Assembly: GCA_026394375.1 (NCBI GenBank)
Contig: JAPKYJ010000004.1
Location: 33,138-97,137 of the forward strand
Origin: Methanomassiliicoccales archaeon
GTDB lineage: Archaea > Thermoplasmatota > Thermoplasmata > Methanomassiliicoccales > UBA472
Length of the DNA: 64,000 nt
Reading direction: 5' to 3'
In this document: positions 63,105-64,000 of the stretch, one piece after another
Numbering within the stretch: the stretch's first letter is position 1
Layout of the letters: the number at the start of each line of letters is the position of its first letter
Translations under genes and position numbers: made by a program
Notes under the pieces: model-generated
What the model was told of the DNA's origin: nothing
Seen by the model: only the letters and a program-made list of their open reading frames with translations
The model's database searches: none

Positions 63105-64000
63105 TCAAGCTGGACCACTTCTCCTTCACCTATGGCGGGGCGCCAAGGCCCGTCCTCCACGACATCAGCCTGGAGATCAAGGAGGGCGAGTTCGTGCTCA
63201 TCGTGGGCCACTCCGGCTCCGGCAAATCCACCCTGTGCCGGGCGATGAACAGCCTCGTCCCTCATTTCTACGGCGGCAGCATCTCTGGCCGGGTGACGGT
63301 GGATGGAAAGGACACCCGCACCACCCCTCCCGCCCAATTGGCCAGGACCATCGGCATGGTGTTCCAGGACCCGGAGAACCAGCTGGTCATGACCAATGTG
63401 GAGAACGAGATGGCCTTCGGCATGGAGAACCTGGCCTTTCCCAAGAAGGAGATGAAGGAGCGTATCAACTACCACGCCCAATACTTCGACCTGGAGCGCT
63501 TCTTCAAGCGCTTCATCCCCGAGCTCTCCGGGGGGGAGAAGCAGAAGGTGGCCTTGGCCTCGGTCATCGCCATGCGGCCGAAGTACATCGTCCTGGATGA
63601 GCCGACCTCCCAGCTGGACGAGGAGTCGGCCTCGCTCTTCCTGGGGTTCTTGCACCGCCTGAACGAGGAGCAGGGGGTGGGCATCATCCTGGTGGAGCAC
63701 CGGCTGGAGCGCTGCCTGCACTACGCCAAGCGCATCGTCTTCATGGAGAACGGGAGCATCATGGCCGACGGCACGCAGGAGCAGGTCCTGTCCCAGCTGC
63801 GCGCCGCGGGACTGCTGGCGGATTTCAGTCGCACCGCCCGGGACAAAGAGGAGGAAGAGGTGGTGCTGTGCGCTCGTGACATCACCTTCAGCTACAGCCA
63901 GGCGCAGGTGCTCAACGACCTGGAGCTGGAGGTGAGGCGGCAAGAGATCCTCGCCATCATCGGCCTGAACGGGTGCGGGAAGTCCACCCTGCTCAAGCAT
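63101..64000 (+). CDS. ECF transporter ATPase with two ABC domains (truncated by window edge)
   Basis: 300 codons seen, open to the right edge. The first ABC domain has IVGHSGSGKSTLCRAMN (Walker A), MVFQDPENQLVMTNVENEMA (the ECF-type Q-loop DPENQ), ELSGGEKQKVALASV and YIVLDEPTSQLDEES. After a linker a second domain starts at residue ~245 (CARDITFSYSQAQ) with IIGLNGCGKSTLLKH. It is thus a fused EcfA-EcfA' protein. DPENQ and the EcfT neighbour fix the family; the substrate is unknown. Confidence 0.92.
   Translation, partial: MIKLDHFSFTYGGAPRPVLHDISLEIKEGEFVLIVGHSGSGKSTLCRAMNSLVPHFYGGSISGRVTVDGKDTRTTPPAQLARTIGMVFQDPENQLVMTNVENEMAFGMENLAFPKKEMKERINYHAQYFDLERFFKRFIPELSGGEKQKVALASVIAMRPKYIVLDEPTSQLDEESASLFLGFLHRLNEEQGVGIILVEHRLERCLHYAKRIVFMENGSIMADGTQEQVLSQLRAAGLLADFSRTARDKEEEEVVLCARDITFSYSQAQVLNDLELEVRRQEILAIIGLNGCGKSTLLKH

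Noticed and set aside
1..64000. tRNA, rRNA or CRISPR array
   Set aside because: I looked through the intergenic stretches and found no cloverleaf-like arms, rRNA-like sequence or regularly spaced repeats. A covariance-model scan would be needed to exclude small RNAs.

Overview
The window looks like a chromosomal segment of a GC-rich archaeon, most likely from the Thermoplasmatota (Methanomassiliicoccales-like or a relative); the lineage is inferred and not proven. The signs are A/T-rich TATA-type boxes about 25-30 nt before many start codons (several genes look leaderless), a bacterio-opsin-activator type HTH_10 regulator, an archaeal iron-sulfur flavoprotein, split transketolase subunits, PRC-barrel proteins, and large one-TM cell-surface proteins with CARDB, PKD, FN3 and DUF4430-like domains. 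I see no rRNA, tRNA or CRISPR array.

Layout. 1-3.4 kb: tryptophan operon trpE-G-D-C on the minus strand with ATGA overlaps (trpC runs off the left edge). 3.5-4.9 kb: an Fe-S flavoprotein and an HTH_10 regulator with two palindromic sites. 5.4-14.0 kb: a minus-strand sugar operon, rfbF-rfbG-rfbH-epimerase-small ORF-transketolase N-transketolase C-GT2-GT2, which should make a CDP-3,6-dideoxyhexose or a branched derivative and transfer it. 14.1-15.9 kb: a GT10 fucosyltransferase-like gene and an FkbM methyltransferase. 16.0-18.2 kb: UDP-glucose dehydrogenase and galU. 18.7-22.3 kb: a complete dTDP-L-rhamnose set (rmlA-rmlD divergent from rmlC-rmlB). Together these supply activated sugars for a surface glycan; a flippase lies at 33.2 kb and a dolichol-phosphate-type GT2 at 27.2 kb.

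22.3-43.6 kb holds mixed functions: PRC-barrel proteins, a PAS-GAF histidine kinase, a winged-helix regulator, a stand-alone TnpB element, a 22-codon CxxC/Lys-rich microprotein, a DMT transporter, a PAP2 phosphatase, a P5C-dehydrogenase-like ALDH, tandem Usp, a histidine phosphatase, a CARDB surface protein, an ABC-2 transporter whose permease carries a pentapeptide-repeat loop, a GNAT and a wHTH-nucleotidyltransferase protein.

43.6-59.7 kb is an accessory, decaying region. It has a membrane protein split by an in-frame TGA, a repeat-rich surface protein broken by two compensating frame changes, four fragments of a wecB-like UDP-GlcNAc 2-epimerase, fragments resembling AbiE toxin-antitoxin genes, a truncated NYN nuclease, a PD-(D/E)xK-like protein, a 1224-residue surface protein and a DUF4143 ATPase. 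59.8-64.0 kb starts a tight operon: a DUF4430/beta-propeller/PKD surface protein, a second DUF4430 protein, EcfT and a double-ABC EcfA that runs off the right edge. I read this as a candidate archaeal ECF micronutrient (possibly corrinoid) uptake system with its own surface-capture proteins.
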